Assembly (NCBI GenBank): GCA_016219185.1
Contig: JACRBZ010000005.1
Span: 1 to 35,354, forward strand
DNA length: 35,354 nucleotides
Direction: 5' to 3'
Source of the DNA: Deltaproteobacteria bacterium
Lineage (GTDB): Bacteria > Desulfobacterota > Desulfobacteria > Desulfobacterales > Desulfatirhabdiaceae
Part shown: piece by piece, positions 8,379-17,169 of the stretch
Position numbering within the stretch: position 1 is the stretch's first letter
Layout: each line of letters begins with the position of its first letter
Translations under genes and position numbers: made by a program
The notes under the pieces: model-generated
The model's input: only the letters and a program-made list of their open reading frames with translations
What the model was told of the DNA's origin: nothing
The model's database searches: none

Positions 8379-8861
8379 ATGCTGAGAACCGCCATTTATC
8401 CCGGATCATTCGATCCGGTAACCAACGGACATCTTGATATCATTGAAAGAGGATTCAAGCTTTTTGATAAAATCATTGTTGCGATCCTCCACAATCCCGC
8501 CAAGAAATATCTATTCAGCGTCGAGGAGCGAATGACGATGCTTCGAGAGAGTTTGAAAAAATTCCCGGATATCGAAATCGAAGCATTTGACGGACTTCTG
8601 GTTGATTACGCTGTTCAGAAAAACGCCCAGGCCATTCTTCGCGGCATGCGCGCAGTGTCTGACTTTGAGTATGAATTTCAGATGGCATTGATGAACCGAA
8701 GGCTCAACCGAAATGTCCAGACCGTATTTTTGATGACAGGGCTGCGTTGGATTTTTACAAGCTCTTCCATTATCAAGGAAGCCGCCTGCTTTGGCGGCAA
8801 TATCAATGGGATGGTTCCGGCTTTGGTTAATCAAAAACTGAAGGAAAAATTCGGCCGATAG
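8379..8861 (+). CDS. coaD: Phosphopantetheine adenylyltransferase
   Basis: A 160-residue nucleotidyltransferase for the fourth step of coenzyme A synthesis, joining ATP and 4'-phosphopantetheine. The first ~25 residues (AIYPGSFDPVTNGHLDIIERG) hold the T/HxGH nucleotide-binding motif. RGMRAVSDFEYEFQMALMNRRL is the family signature, and SSSIIKEAACFGG forms the C-terminal phosphate-binding loop. Length is exactly typical. No strong Shine-Dalgarno sequence precedes the ATG. It is followed after nine bases by the DarA-like gene, suggesting co-transcription. Confidence 0.96.
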   Translation: MLRTAIYPGSFDPVTNGHLDIIERGFKLFDKIIVAILHNPAKKYLFSVEERMTMLRESLKKFPDIEIEAFDGLLVDYAVQKNAQAILRGMRAVSDFEYEFQMALMNRRLNRNVQTVFLMTGLRWIFTSSSIIKEAACFGGNINGMVPALVNQKLKEKFGR

Positions 8862-8870
8862 GGGATCGTC

Positions 8871-9854
8871 TTGGTTCGAATCCTGGTCATCAGTTATTCA
8901 CAAAGCGGGCAGCTCACCAAGATCGTGAGATCGTTTATCTCCCCCCTGTTGGGACAAAAGGAGATCGCCATTGCGTGGCACCGGATTGCACCGATTGAAC
9001 CGTATCCATTTCCCTGGCCGGTATGGCGGTTTTTTGAAATTTTCCCCGAATGCATTTTCATGATACCGTCGCCAATAAAGCCCATTGGCTTTGAACCGGA
9101 AAATAAACCGGAAAATAAATTTGATCTGGCAATTCTGGCATATCAGCCCTGGTATTTTTCGCCCTCATTGCCCATGGCCGCATTTCTGGCCTCTTCGGAA
9201 GCTGCTATCTTAAAGGATACACCGGTGATTACCCTTTGCGCATGCAAAGACACCTGGCTTATGGCTCAGGAAAAGGTGAAAACCGCGCTTGAAGCGCTGG
9301 GCGCAATCCTGATTGACCATGTCAGTTTCAAGGCTCAGGGATCAAGACCGGTCTCATTTATCACAACCCCGTTATGGCTCTGGACGGGTGTTCAGCATAA
9401 TTTCCCCGGAATATTACCCCCTGCGGGGGTCGGCCGGTCCGATATCCGCAATGCCAGGCGGTTTGGTCGTGCCATCCTGAACGCCGTTCAAACAGGCGGG
9501 CTCAGCGGGAAAAACTCTGTTTTACACGGGCTCGGTGCCGTTAAGGTAGACCCGGACATGATTTCGTTTGAAAACGCTGTTCATTGTTTTTTTCAATTCT
9601 GGGGAAAAATCCTCCTGTTTGCCGGAAAGCCGGGCCAGGTTCAAAGGATGCCGGTTCTGCTTCTGTTTTTAACGGTGTTGCTGGGGGCTATGGCGATTGC
9701 CATTCCCATTGCACTGATCATGCGATGCGCTATCGATCCGTTTCGGAGAATACAGATTGCCGGCCGGGTCGCATATTACGAGCAGCCTTCGGGGTCGGAA
9801 ACCGATAGACTCGCTTTTTTTAAAAACGACGAATTGTCAGACGGTCATAAATGA
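8871..9854 (+). CDS. DarA-like flavodoxin-fold protein with a C-terminal membrane segment
   Basis: A 327-residue protein starting at TTG 8871 (GGGG a few bases upstream), nine bases after coaD. The N-terminus RILVISYSQSGQLTKIV resembles an FMN-phosphate loop of a flavodoxin-like fold, and the pattern through residue ~200 resembles proteins annotated as dialkylresorcinol condensing enzyme/DarA; in the Pseudomonas pathway DarA is an FMN-dependent aromatase. Residues ~262-285 form one strong membrane helix (MPVLLLFLTVLLGAMAIAIPI), so the protein is likely anchored to the inner membrane. No ketosynthase partner (DarB) is nearby, so the dialkylresorcinol pathway itself is not shown. The next open frame begins at its stop (ATGA overlap). 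Confidence 0.55.
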   Translation: MVRILVISYSQSGQLTKIVRSFISPLLGQKEIAIAWHRIAPIEPYPFPWPVWRFFEIFPECIFMIPSPIKPIGFEPENKPENKFDLAILAYQPWYFSPSLPMAAFLASSEAAILKDTPVITLCACKDTWLMAQEKVKTALEALGAILIDHVSFKAQGSRPVSFITTPLWLWTGVQHNFPGILPPAGVGRSDIRNARRFGRAILNAVQTGGLSGKNSVLHGLGAVKVDPDMISFENAVHCFFQFWGKILLFAGKPGQVQRMPVLLLFLTVLLGAMAIAIPIALIMRCAIDPFRRIQIAGRVAYYEQPSGSETDRLAFFKNDELSDGHK

Positions 9855-9934
9855 GAAATACGGGAAAAATTTATGATGGGCTTGCATTTCACTGTTCAAT
9901 GACAACAAGCCATATTTACGAAAACGGAGGCGGA

Positions 9935-10753
9935 ATGGGCCTGCTGGATGGCAAGAAAGCACTGGTTTGCGGGGTAACCAATAAAAACAGTATCGGCTGG
10001 GGAATCGCAAAGGCGCTCCATGCTCAGGGCGCCCGGCTGGCCTTTACCTGTGTGGAAAGCAATGTCAGGCGACTGAAAAAACTTGTTCCTGAAGTCGACT
10101 CCGATATTGTTATCCCCTGTGACGTTCTCAAGGATGAAGATATTGCAAGCGCTGCCGAAAGCCTGCGAAATATCTTTGAGGGAAGCCTGGATGTCTTGAT
10201 TCATTCGATTGCCTATTCCAATATCTCAGACCTAGGAAGCGAGTTTATTCAAATCTCCCGATCCGGCTGGAATCTGGCGCTGGAAGCCAGCGCCTATTCC
10301 CTGGTCGCCCTTTCCCGCGCATTTCGACCCATGATGATGGCTTCCGGATGCGGCTCCATCATCACATTGACATTTGTCGGTGGAAGGCAGGTTGTTCCGG
10401 GCTACAATATCATGGGGATCGCAAAAAGCGCGTTGAACATGTCGGTAAAATACCTGGCTTATGATCTGGGGCCCGACCGGATTCGGGTCAATGCCATTTC
10501 CGCCGGACCCATCACGACATTTTCATCAATGGCTGTTGAAAATTTTGATACGGCGCTGCAACTGGTACGGACCCATTCACCACTGCTGCGGAACATCGTC
10601 CAGGAAGATCTGGGCGGTGCCGCCGTATACCTGGCATCGGATCTGTCCAGCGCTGTTACCGGGGAAATCCATTACGTGGATTCCGGCATGCACATCCTGG
10701 CGCCGCCTGCCGCTGTTCACAGAAGATCACCCCAAAAGAAAAGCGATTCATAG
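9935..10753 (+). CDS. FabI-like enoyl-ACP reductase family protein
   Basis: A 272-residue short-chain dehydrogenase of the FabI type, which reduces enoyl-ACP in fatty acid synthesis with NAD(P)H. Evidence: GVTNKNSIGWGIAKAL (FabI-type cofactor loop, residues 13-28), HSIAYS (90-95), and GYNIMGIAKSALNMSVKYLA with catalytic Y157 and K164, then GPI.T. The Tyr that precedes the catalytic Tyr by ten residues in E. coli FabI is Phe here (F147). I chose ATG 9935 because GGAGG lies just upstream and the protein begins MGLLDGKKALV as FabI does; the frame is also open from 9851. It sits between the DarA-like and SDR genes, so it may serve a specialised lipid rather than the main pathway. Confidence 0.8.
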   Translation: MGLLDGKKALVCGVTNKNSIGWGIAKALHAQGARLAFTCVESNVRRLKKLVPEVDSDIVIPCDVLKDEDIASAAESLRNIFEGSLDVLIHSIAYSNISDLGSEFIQISRSGWNLALEASAYSLVALSRAFRPMMMASGCGSIITLTFVGGRQVVPGYNIMGIAKSALNMSVKYLAYDLGPDRIRVNAISAGPITTFSSMAVENFDTALQLVRTHSPLLRNIVQEDLGGAAVYLASDLSSAVTGEIHYVDSGMHILAPPAAVHRRSPQKKSDS

Positions 10754-10772
10754 GAAAATATGGGTTACGAAC

Positions 10773-11630
10773 ATGGATGACAAATGCGCCGTGGTCATTA
10801 CCGGCGCATCCAGCGGCATTGGCAGGGCTTGCTCACTTTTTCTGGATCAGAGAGGTTACCGTGTATTTGCCGGGGTCCGAACTTTTTCGGCGGCAGAGAA
10901 ACTGAAAACAGAAGCATCCAGCAGGCTGGCGCCGATAATGCTGGATATCACTGATACCGCCCAGATCCGGCGCGCGGTTCAGGAAATCAAAACAAAGCTG
11001 GGGATTTCCGGCAGACTCGTTGGATTGATCAATAACGCCGGCATTATCCTGTCCGGCCCGCTTGAATTTTTTCCGCTGGAACGGCTGCGGGAACAACTGC
11101 ACGTCAATGTGATCGGGCCGATAGCCATAACTCAGGCTTTTTTGCCGCTGATTCGAGATGGAAAGGGGCGTATCATCAATATGGGTTCTGCCAGCGGCTT
11201 GTTTGCGCCGCCGTTTCTGGGGCCTTATGCAGCATCCAAATTTGCAATGGAAGCCTGGACAGATGCTCTCAGAAGGGAACTTCGGCCCGAAGGAATTCCG
11301 GTTTCGCTGATTGAATCCGGCGCCATTGAAACGCCGATATGGGATAAATCTCAGGCAATTGCGAATTTCCTGGAATCCGAACTTCCGGATCATGGCAAAA
11401 CCCTGTACGCTAATGCGTTGGCGATCGGACGAAAGCAGATCGAAAATCTTCGACGCCGGGCTGCTTCTCCGCTTGTCGTTGCAAAAGTAATCCACAAAGC
11501 GCTGATATCCCATAATCCCAAACCCCGGTATCTTGTGGGTATGGATGCCCACGCTCAGGCGTTCATCTCCCGATGGGTTCCGGCCCGGCTCGTGGATGAC
11601 GTGATTGCCAAACTGCTGTTTCGCGATTAA
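10773..11630 (+). CDS. Short-chain dehydrogenase/reductase (SDR)
   Basis: A 285-residue classical SDR oxidoreductase. It has the cofactor motif TGASSGIGRA (residues ~10-19), NNAG at ~88-91, a catalytic Ser in NMGSASG, and YAASK with the catalytic Tyr and Lys. The overall look is of the retinol-dehydrogenase-like group (SGAIETPIWDK after the active site). The start is the ATG at 10773, since the frame upstream overlaps the FabI-like gene and lacks similarity to SDRs. It lies 19 bases after the FabI-like stop, so it is probably in the same transcript. The substrate is unknown; context suggests a lipid-like carbonyl or alcohol. Confidence 0.85.
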   Translation: MDDKCAVVITGASSGIGRACSLFLDQRGYRVFAGVRTFSAAEKLKTEASSRLAPIMLDITDTAQIRRAVQEIKTKLGISGRLVGLINNAGIILSGPLEFFPLERLREQLHVNVIGPIAITQAFLPLIRDGKGRIINMGSASGLFAPPFLGPYAASKFAMEAWTDALRRELRPEGIPVSLIESGAIETPIWDKSQAIANFLESELPDHGKTLYANALAIGRKQIENLRRRAASPLVVAKVIHKALISHNPKPRYLVGMDAHAQAFISRWVPARLVDDVIAKLLFRD

Positions 11631-11700
11631 TCCCGCCGCCATCGGCTGAAAATGGTATTACCGTGCCAAGGGCGAAGAACTCGTAAAAAGTCAAAATGAG

Positions 11701-11826
11701 GATGGCAAAGTAAAAAGTTCAAGATCAAGGCGATCGAAGCCTGAGGAATGAGGCGCACCCTATTGTGCGCCGCAATGACGAAGGTTGAAGCTCAACGCAG
11801 ATATTGGACTTTTTGCAAAGCCATCA
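11701..11826 (+). repeat. MITE-like repeat, copy A
   Basis: A ~126-bp element with imperfect terminal inverted repeats (GATGGC..GTAAAAAGT at the left, ACTTTTT..AAGCCATC at the right) and a central hairpin GGCGCAC / GTGCGCC. It matches the reverse complement of 14265-14389 along its whole length. It has no ORF and inserts just before the ubiA-like start. A further terminal-repeat-like piece (GAACTCGTAAAAAGTC, 11676-11691) lies directly to its left. Confidence 0.85.
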
Positions 11827-11838
11827 TGGGTGAATTCG

Positions 11839-12720
11839 ATGAAAAACTGGGCTGCGTTTATTCGCCTGGCCAGACCGCACCAATATCTGAAAAACGGATT
11901 TATTTTTCTTCCCCTGTTTTTTAGCTACCAATTTACACACTGGCAATTGCTCCTTCGGGTGACCCTTTCCTTTCTGGTCTTCTGCCTGGCAGCCAGCAGT
12001 GTTTATGTGCTAAACGACCTCAAAGACATTCAGGATGACCGGCTTCATCCGGTTAAAAAAAACCGTCCGCTTGCAAGCGGCGCAATTTCAGTGACGGAAG
12101 CCGGATTTTTCTGGATCCTGCTGGCCTTATCTTCTCTGATGCTGACGCTGATTTTTCCGGATTTTTCCGTGTTGATGCTCACGGCCGGCTACATCGGCAT
12201 GAACATCGCCTATTCGTTTAGCCTTAAACACATCCCCATCGTGGATGTGGTAACCATTGCATCGGGATTTGTCCTGAGGGTATGTGTCGGCGGGCGTGCA
12301 GCCGGCATTCCGGTCAGTCACTGGATAGTTCTCATGACGTTTTTGCTTGCCCTGTTTTTGGCTCTGGCCAAGCGCCGGGATGATCTTCTTTTGGCCGTGG
12401 ACGGAAAACATCTGCGCCGAAGCCTGAACGGCTATACGATGGAATATGTTTCCCTGAGCATGGGGGTGATGGCGGCTGTGACCATTGTCAGCTATATTCT
12501 CTACACCCTGTCTCCGGAGGTGATTATCAAGCATGGATCAGATAAGCTTTATTTGACGACATTCTGGGTGATTGTCGGATTGTTGCGGTACCTGCAGATT
12601 ACGGTGGTGAAAAATTTCAGCGGCTCTCCGACCCGGGCACTGATCCAGGACGTGTTTCTCCAGATCGTCATTGCCGGCTGGATTGCGAATTTTGTTTTGC
12701 TGCTTTATATTAACCGGTAA
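11839..12720 (+). CDS. UbiA family prenyltransferase, decaprenyl-phosphate phosphoribosyltransferase-like
   Basis: A 293-residue polytopic inner-membrane protein with about eight hydrophobic helices. It begins RLARPHQYLKNGFIFLPLFF and carries NDLKDIQDDRLHPVKKNRPLASG (near residue 65), the Mg-binding Asp-rich motif of UbiA enzymes in the form seen in decaprenyl-phosphate phosphoribosyltransferases. A second Asp-rich region is LAKRRDDLLL. Such enzymes attach a phosphoribosyl or aromatic group to a polyprenyl lipid. The start is uncertain: ATG 11839 or GTG 11830; neither has a clear ribosome site because the repeat ends at 11826. tilS follows after 12 bases. Confidence 0.8.
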   Translation: MKNWAAFIRLARPHQYLKNGFIFLPLFFSYQFTHWQLLLRVTLSFLVFCLAASSVYVLNDLKDIQDDRLHPVKKNRPLASGAISVTEAGFFWILLALSSLMLTLIFPDFSVLMLTAGYIGMNIAYSFSLKHIPIVDVVTIASGFVLRVCVGGRAAGIPVSHWIVLMTFLLALFLALAKRRDDLLLAVDGKHLRRSLNGYTMEYVSLSMGVMAAVTIVSYILYTLSPEVIIKHGSDKLYLTTFWVIVGLLRYLQITVVKNFSGSPTRALIQDVFLQIVIAGWIANFVLLLYINR

Positions 12721-12732
12721 CAATCTTCAACC

Positions 12733-14193
12733 ATGCGACCACATTCCCATAAAATACTGCAGAAGGTGGAGCAAACCATTTCGCGCTGGAACATGTTCAG
12801 CAAAGGCGATAGTGTTCTGGCAGGCGTGTCCGGCGGACCTGATTCCGTTGCCCTGCTTCATATTCTGGTTCAATTGGCCCCTAAATGGGAATTGACGATT
12901 GGAATCGCTCACCTGAATCATTGCCTGAGGGGTGCTGAATCGGACAGGGATGCGGATTTTGTTGCCGATCTGGCCGCACGTCTGAATCTTCCCTGCCATA
13001 GCGAAGCCGTCAATTTCCGAAATGATCCGGAATACCGAAAACTTTCGCTCGAAGCGGCCGCCAGACAGGTCCGGTATGATTTTTTCGATCGCATTCGCCG
13101 CCAGAACGGATATCATAAAATTGCATTGGGCCATCATCGGGATGACAATGCTGAGCTGATGCTGATGTTTCTGTTTCGGGGCAGCGGCCCCCGTGGCTTT
13201 TCCGGAATCCCCCCTGTCAGAGAGGGCGGAATCGTCCGGCCTCTTATTTCCACCGGCAGAAATGAACTTGTTGCATTTCTCAATGAAAATGCGATAACAT
13301 ATCAAGTTGACAAATCCAATCGCGACATGCGGTTTTTACGGAACCGGATCCGTCATGAAACAATCCCCTATATTCAGGCTTGCTGCAACCCCGGGATTGT
13401 TGAAACCCTGAACCGGTTTTCCAAAATTGTCCGATCCGAAGACGAATGGATGAATGAAATCATTCAGCCCATTTACGAAAATGTACTTGTCAGCGCAGGC
13501 AAGCACCGCGTGGCGTTGGCAATCCCGGCCCTGACGGAATTGCCGGAAGCGGTCCGACGCCGGGTGATTCGTACCGCTATTGCCCGTATCAAAGGGGATC
13601 TGCTGAGAATATCTTTTTCTCATATCGAGGCTGCACGGGAACTGGCTGAACAACAGCGATACCCGGCGCAACTGATGCTGCCGGATGGAATTCGGATTCA
13701 GCGAAATAAAAGTCTTCTGATATTTTATCAAATGGATGAATCTTTGCGCGGCCGCAGGCTGAAAATCCGGCGCAGGCCCCTGACTTTTTTCTATTCTGTT
13801 TCCGGCTTCGTTGAGCGTGTTACCATTTCCGAAACCGGCGCCGTGCTGGCATTTTCGGAAATACCCATCGGATCCCGCATGATGGAAACCCTGTCCGAAA
13901 AAATTGTCTTACTGGATATGGAAATGCTGAAATTTCCGCTGATTCTTCGAAACATTCAGCCTGGCGATCGGTTCAACCCCTTGGGGGTGACTGGAACGCA
14001 GAAGATACAAAAATATTTTATCGATCACAAAATTGATCGCACCGAACGGCAGAAGTGCCCGGTTCTTTTGAGCGGGGATGAGATTGTCTGGCTGGTGGGG
14101 CATCGAATCAGCGGCCATTATAAAGTCACGCCTTCAACCCGGCGGGTGCTCAGAATCGAAATTTATCAGCCCCTCCATTCAGAGCTTGCATAA
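12733..14193 (+). CDS. tilS: tRNA(Ile)-lysidine synthetase
   Basis: A 486-residue enzyme that converts the wobble C of tRNA-Ile(CAU) to lysidine; normally essential. The PP-loop SGGPDS is at residues ~34-39, followed by GIAHLNHCLRG and LGHHRDDNAELMLM, the diagnostic TilS motifs. The N-terminal ATPase domain runs to ~220, and a substrate-binding plus TilS C-terminal domain follows (LRNIQPGDRFNPLG..KIQKYFIDHKI). It is full length. The start ATG is 12 bases after the ubiA-like stop. The tilS-ftsH order is a widely conserved pairing, here interrupted by repeat copy B. Confidence 0.95.
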   Translation: MRPHSHKILQKVEQTISRWNMFSKGDSVLAGVSGGPDSVALLHILVQLAPKWELTIGIAHLNHCLRGAESDRDADFVADLAARLNLPCHSEAVNFRNDPEYRKLSLEAAARQVRYDFFDRIRRQNGYHKIALGHHRDDNAELMLMFLFRGSGPRGFSGIPPVREGGIVRPLISTGRNELVAFLNENAITYQVDKSNRDMRFLRNRIRHETIPYIQACCNPGIVETLNRFSKIVRSEDEWMNEIIQPIYENVLVSAGKHRVALAIPALTELPEAVRRRVIRTAIARIKGDLLRISFSHIEAARELAEQQRYPAQLMLPDGIRIQRNKSLLIFYQMDESLRGRRLKIRRRPLTFFYSVSGFVERVTISETGAVLAFSEIPIGSRMMETLSEKIVLLDMEMLKFPLILRNIQPGDRFNPLGVTGTQKIQKYFIDHKIDRTERQKCPVLLSGDEIVWLVGHRISGHYKVTPSTRRVLRIEIYQPLHSELA

Positions 14194-14228
14194 CCCGTTA
14201 TGATGATTAATATATAAAATTACGTGGC

Positions 14229-14257
14229 TTGACTTTTGAATCAGAATTCATCATTAT
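14229..14257 (+). promoter_or_regulatory. Possible promoter of ftsH upstream of repeat B
   Basis: TTGACT (14229-14234) is followed after 17 bases by CATTAT (14252-14257). The -10 match is partial. If used, repeat copy B lies inside the ftsH 5' leader. Confidence 0.3.
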
Positions 14258-14264
14258 TTACTTT

Positions 14265-14389
14265 TGATGGCTTCGTAAAAAGTCCAATATCTGCGTTGAG
14301 CTTCATCCTTCGTCATTGCGGCGTACTGGTCGTACGCCTCACAGACAGGACTCGCTCGCCTTGATCTTGAACTTTTTACATTGCCATCA
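14265..14389 (-). repeat. MITE-like repeat, copy B (inverted relative to copy A)
   Basis: The reverse complement matches copy A closely over ~125 bp, including the segments CTCAACGCAGATATTGGACT and AAAAAGTTCAAGATCAAGGC. The central hairpin reads GGCGTAC / GTACGCC instead of GGCGCAC / GTGCGCC, a compensated change. A terminal-repeat-like piece (GAACTCATAAAAAGTC, 14397-14412) follows. The element lies between tilS and ftsH. Confidence 0.85.
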
Positions 14390-14443
14390 CTTTTGATGAA
14401 CTCATAAAAAGTCTTCACCTTTACTGTGAGGAGGATATTTCTT

Positions 14444-16285
14444 TTGAATCCGTTTTACAAAAATCTGGCCTTATGGCTGGTTATCACCCTGATGATGATC
14501 ATGCTGTACAATCTTTTCAATCAACAGCATGTGGCAGACACCACCATCAGTTATACCGAATTTCTTTCTCTGGTTGAGGACAGCCGGATTGCCGATGTGG
14601 TCATGCAGGGTCAGGAGCTTTATGTTACCGACACCAACCACAGCCGATTTAAGGTCTATGCACCTCAGGACAGCGATTTGATCGGCATTCTTCGGCAAAA
14701 AGGCGTTGCCATTAATGCAAAACCACCGGCGGAATCCCCCTGGTACATGTCACTTCTCGTATCCTGGCTTCCCATGATCGTGCTGATTGGCGTATGGATT
14801 TTTTTCATGCGGCAGATGCAGGCAGGTGGCGGCAAAGCTATGTCATTCGGGAAGAGCCGTGCCAAGCTCATGTCGGATCAGTCGGAAAAAGTTACATTTG
14901 AAGATGTTGCAGGCATTGACGAAGCCAAGGAAGAACTTGGAGAGATCGTTGAATTTTTAAAGGAACCCAAAAAATTCACCCGCCTGGGCGGGCGCATTCC
15001 CAAGGGAGTATTATTGATGGGCTCTCCCGGAACCGGAAAAACCCTTCTGGCCAGGGCCATTGCCGGCGAAGCGGGCGTGCCTTTTTTCAGCATCAGCGGC
15101 TCTGATTTTGTGGAAATGTTTGTCGGCGTCGGCGCCTCCCGGGTTCGGGATCTTTTCGTGCAGGGGAAAAAGAACGCTCCCTGCATCATTTTCATCGATG
15201 AAATTGACGCCGTCGGCAGACACCGCGGAGCCGGACTCGGCGGCGGTCATGATGAGCGCGAACAGACTTTGAACCAGCTTCTGGTGGAAATGGACGGATT
15301 TGAATCCAATGAAGGGGTCATTCTGATTTCCGCGACAAACCGGCCGGATGTTCTGGATCCGGCCCTGCTACGTCCCGGACGGTTTGATCGGCAGGTCGTG
15401 GTCGCGCTGCCGGACATCAAGGGCCGCGAACAAATCCTTCGCGTGCACATGAAAAAATCACCGATTGCACCGGATGTGGATACAGCGGTTCTGGCCAAGG
15501 GCACCCCCGGTTTTTCCGGCGCGGATCTGGAAAATCTTGTCAACGAAGCCGCGCTTCTGGCTGCAAAACGAAATAAGGAAAAAGTGGACATGCTGGATCT
15601 GGACGACGCCAAGGACAAGGTTTATATGGGTCTGGAGCGAAAATCCAAGGTCGTCAGGGAAGAAGACCGCAAAACCACAGCCTATCATGAAGCCGGCCAT
15701 GGGCTGGTTGCCCGATTGCTGCCCGGAACCCATGCGGTCAATAAAATCACGATTATCCCCAGAGGCAGGGCTGCCGGCATCACCTGGTTTCTGCCGGAAG
15801 AACAGGATTTCCGGTATAAGGATCAGCTCGAGAGCGAGCTGTCCGTGGCTTTTGGCGGCAGGGTTGCGGAAGAGCTGATTTTTAATCGGATCAGTACCGG
15901 CGCGTCCAATGATATCAAGCAGGCCACGGAACTGGCTCAGAAAATGGTCCGCGCCTGGGGAATGAGCGATCTGCTGGGTCCCCTGTCCTATGCCAAAAAT
16001 GAAGAGCAGATTTTTCTGGGCAGAGAAATTGCCCAGCATCGGGATTATTCCGAAGAAACCGCTCATATAATTGACAGTGAAATCAATAAATTGATCCGAA
16101 ACAATTATGAGCGGGCCAGACAGGTTTTGACGGAAAACATGGAGATTTTACACAAGCTGGCTGCCCTTTTGCTCGAAAAGGAAACCGTCATGGGGTCTGA
16201 ACTGGATGCCCTGATTCGCGATGTTCGACCTGATTTTCAATTTCCTTCCAATCCGCCGGCCGAGGAGAAAACAGTCGAAGCATGA
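14444..16285 (+). CDS. ftsH: ATP-dependent zinc metalloprotease FtsH
   Basis: A 613-residue membrane-anchored AAA+ protease that degrades misfolded membrane proteins and regulatory substrates. Two N-terminal membrane helices (~9-25 and ~103-122) flank a small periplasmic domain. They are followed by Walker A GSPGTGKT (193-200), Walker B IIFIDE (248-253), an SRH segment with [20 protein letters not shown], and the zinc site HEAGH (415-419). I use TTG 14444 as start because GAGGAGG lies eight bases upstream at 14428-14434; an earlier GTG at 14426 overlaps this ribosome site. The stop overlaps folP by four bases (ATGA). Confidence 0.96.
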   Translation: MNPFYKNLALWLVITLMMIMLYNLFNQQHVADTTISYTEFLSLVEDSRIADVVMQGQELYVTDTNHSRFKVYAPQDSDLIGILRQKGVAINAKPPAESPWYMSLLVSWLPMIVLIGVWIFFMRQMQAGGGKAMSFGKSRAKLMSDQSEKVTFEDVAGIDEAKEELGEIVEFLKEPKKFTRLGGRIPKGVLLMGSPGTGKTLLARAIAGEAGVPFFSISGSDFVEMFVGVGASRVRDLFVQGKKNAPCIIFIDEIDAVGRHRGAGLGGGHDEREQTLNQLLVEMDGFESNEGVILISATNRPDVLDPALLRPGRFDRQVVVALPDIKGREQILRVHMKKSPIAPDVDTAVLAKGTPGFSGADLENLVNEAALLAAKRNKEKVDMLDLDDAKDKVYMGLERKSKVVREEDRKTTAYHEAGHGLVARLLPGTHAVNKITIIPRGRAAGITWFLPEEQDFRYKDQLESELSVAFGGRVAEELIFNRISTGASNDIKQATELAQKMVRAWGMSDLLGPLSYAKNEEQIFLGREIAQHRDYSEETAHIIDSEINKLIRNNYERARQVLTENMEILHKLAALLLEKETVMGSELDALIRDVRPDFQFPSNPPAEEKTVEA

Positions 16286-17169
16286 CAAAGAACCACGATA
16301 TATTCTGGGCAGATCATCACCTGAAACTGGGCTCCCGCACCTGTATCATGGGGATTTTAAATGTCACTCCGGATTCTTTTTCAGATGGCGGCAAGTTTTA
16401 CGCCTTTGATCATGCCGTCTCTCAAGCTGAAAAACTGGTTGCGGACGGGGCGGACATTCTGGATGTGGGCGGAGAATCCACCCGCCCCTTTTCCGATGCC
16501 GTGACTGAAGAGGAAGAAACCCGCCGTGTCGTTCCGGTCATCGAAGCCATCGCAAGGCGCGTATCCATCCCCATTTCCATCGACACCACCAAATCCGGGG
16601 TTGCCAGGCGCGCCATTGAGGCGGGCGCCTCCATCATCAATGATGTCGGGGCCCTGCGAATAGATGCCGGTATGGCAAAGGTGGCCGCGGCATCCGGCGT
16701 TCCGGTGATTTTGATGCACATGCTGGGGACACCGAAAACCATGCAGGTGTCTCCGGCCTATGAGAATCTCCTTTCGGAAATCAGGTCGTTTTTAGCCGAA
16801 GCCGTTGATCATGCCGTCAGCCAGGGCATTTTGCGGTCCCGAATCATCATTGATCCGGGAATCGGCTTTGGCAAAACCATTCACCACAACCTGATGCTGA
16901 TCCGATGCTTGAGCGCCTTTGCGTCTCTGGATGCGCCGATACTCATCGGCCCTTCCCGAAAATCCTTTATTCGAAATCTTCTTAAAACCGCGGATCCGCA
17001 AGGTCTCGACCCGGATTCGGAGAGCATTGAAACCGGCACTCAGGCCATCCTTGCGGCCGGTATTTTAAGCGGCGCCCATATCCTGCGGGTTCATGATGTG
17101 GCCAGAACGATGACAACCGTAAGGCTCATGGATGCGATGAAGGAGATATCCGATGCTGCTTGTGATTGA
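16282..17169 (+). CDS. folP: Dihydropteroate synthase
   Basis: A 295-residue folate-pathway enzyme that condenses 4-aminobenzoate with hydroxymethyl-dihydropterin pyrophosphate. The two family signatures are visible: [15 protein letters not shown] near residues 22-36 and [13 protein letters not shown] near 57-69. Also present are [24 protein letters not shown], a DPGIGFGKT loop and a C-terminal RVHDV. The ATG overlaps the ftsH stop, and the 3' end overlaps coaX by 17 bases, so ftsH-folP-coaX is a tight operon. Confidence 0.96.
   Translation: MTKNHDIFWADHHLKLGSRTCIMGILNVTPDSFSDGGKFYAFDHAVSQAEKLVADGADILDVGGESTRPFSDAVTEEEETRRVVPVIEAIARRVSIPISIDTTKSGVARRAIEAGASIINDVGALRIDAGMAKVAAASGVPVILMHMLGTPKTMQVSPAYENLLSEIRSFLAEAVDHAVSQGILRSRIIIDPGIGFGKTIHHNLMLIRCLSAFASLDAPILIGPSRKSFIRNLLKTADPQGLDPDSESIETGTQAILAAGILSGAHILRVHDVARTMTTVRLMDAMKEISDAACD

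Noticed and set aside
8871..8890. Sequence resembling a tRNA T-loop (GGTTCGAATCC)
   Set aside because: It is the start of the DarA-like coding region, with no acceptor stem, anticodon arm or D-arm around it.
14426..14443. Earlier GTG start for ftsH
   Set aside because: It overlaps the GAGGAGG ribosome site that serves TTG 14444.
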